A stretch of 6,621 bases of DNA from NCBI GenBank assembly GCA_964597035.1, contig CAZQWM010000072.1, positions 1 to 6,621 on the forward strand, given 5' to 3'. Shown in pieces: positions 6,481 through 6,621 of the stretch. The notes below the pieces were generated by a model. The model did not search any database. It was not told the DNA's origin and saw only the letters and a list, made by a program, of their open reading frames with translations. The position numbers were made by a program, and so were the translations under genes. The DNA is from Fen-1362 sp964597035 (GTDB taxonomy: Bacteria; Planctomycetota; Phycisphaerae; Sedimentisphaerales; Anaerobacaceae). How positions within the stretch are numbered: the stretch's first letter is position 1; every line of letters begins with the position of its first letter.

Positions 6481-6621
6481 CCATGCTTTTGTAGTGTTCG
6501 TCAATCCGCTTTGGATATGCTTAATCCTTATTTGTCGAAGTTTTCTGACTGCTTATTGAACCCTATCGCTCAAAATAAATGACAATGCCAAGGTGGGGAC
6601 AAATTGAAAAATGTCCTTAAT
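6481..6621. other. Non-coding tail of the window with a small inverted repeat
   Basis: The 141 bases after the last stop codon are more A/T-rich than the genes and hold no convincing ORF. Near the end, GGACA (6597-6601) and TGTCC (6612-6616) form a 5-bp inverted repeat with a 10-nt loop, directly after AAGGTGG. It could be part of a terminator or of a dispersed palindromic repeat cut by the window edge. No T-tract is visible, so neither can be asserted. Confidence 0.35.

Overview
The window holds five recognisable protein genes in two divergent groups, about half-GC and densely packed. Three genes on the minus strand occupy the left 3.9 kb: a tetratricopeptide-repeat (TPR) protein, ribosomal protein S20 (rpsT) and ribonuclease R (rnr, cut by the left edge). 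Two genes on the plus strand occupy the right part: serine hydroxymethyltransferase (glyA) and a divergent Gfo/Idh/MocA-family oxidoreductase-like protein. No tRNA, rRNA, CRISPR array, transposase or prophage gene was seen. It looks like an ordinary bacterial chromosome segment. The general character (housekeeping genes beside a lineage-type TPR protein and a Gfo/Idh/MocA paralogue) is reminiscent of Planctomycetota, perhaps Phycisphaerae-like bacteria, but this is an impression and not a demonstrated placement.

Layout. Positions 1-2039 (minus): rnr, the first 679 codons, with winged helix, cold-shock, RNB catalytic and the start of the S1 domain. Positions 2040-2196: a 157-bp gap with a strong intrinsic-type terminator for minus-strand transcription that ends only 11 nt before the rnr start codon, preceded by further potential hairpins. 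Positions 2197-2472 (minus): rpsT with a GTG start. Positions 2501-3904 (minus): the TPR protein, 28 bp upstream of rpsT and probably in the same operon. Positions 3905-4068: the divergent control region, with a good promoter candidate for each direction. Positions 4069-5340 (plus): glyA with all key PLP-enzyme residues. Positions 5341-5442: a short spacer with a possible 30-codon ORF whose stop overlaps the next start as ATGA. Positions 5443-6480 (plus): the Gfo/Idh/MocA-like protein, whose usual catalytic residues are replaced. Positions 6481-6621: non-coding, with a small inverted repeat at the very end.

How they may work together. The left group concerns translation and RNA turnover: S20 is an early 16S-binding protein and RNase R degrades structured RNA, including rRNA and defective mRNA. 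The TPR protein is a cytoplasmic repeat scaffold of unknown role. GlyA supplies glycine and one-carbon units. The downstream oxidoreductase-like protein probably shares the glyA transcript, but its substrate cannot be told. The points most worth a second look are the swapped active-site residues of the last gene and the terminator (possible attenuator) directly in front of rnr.
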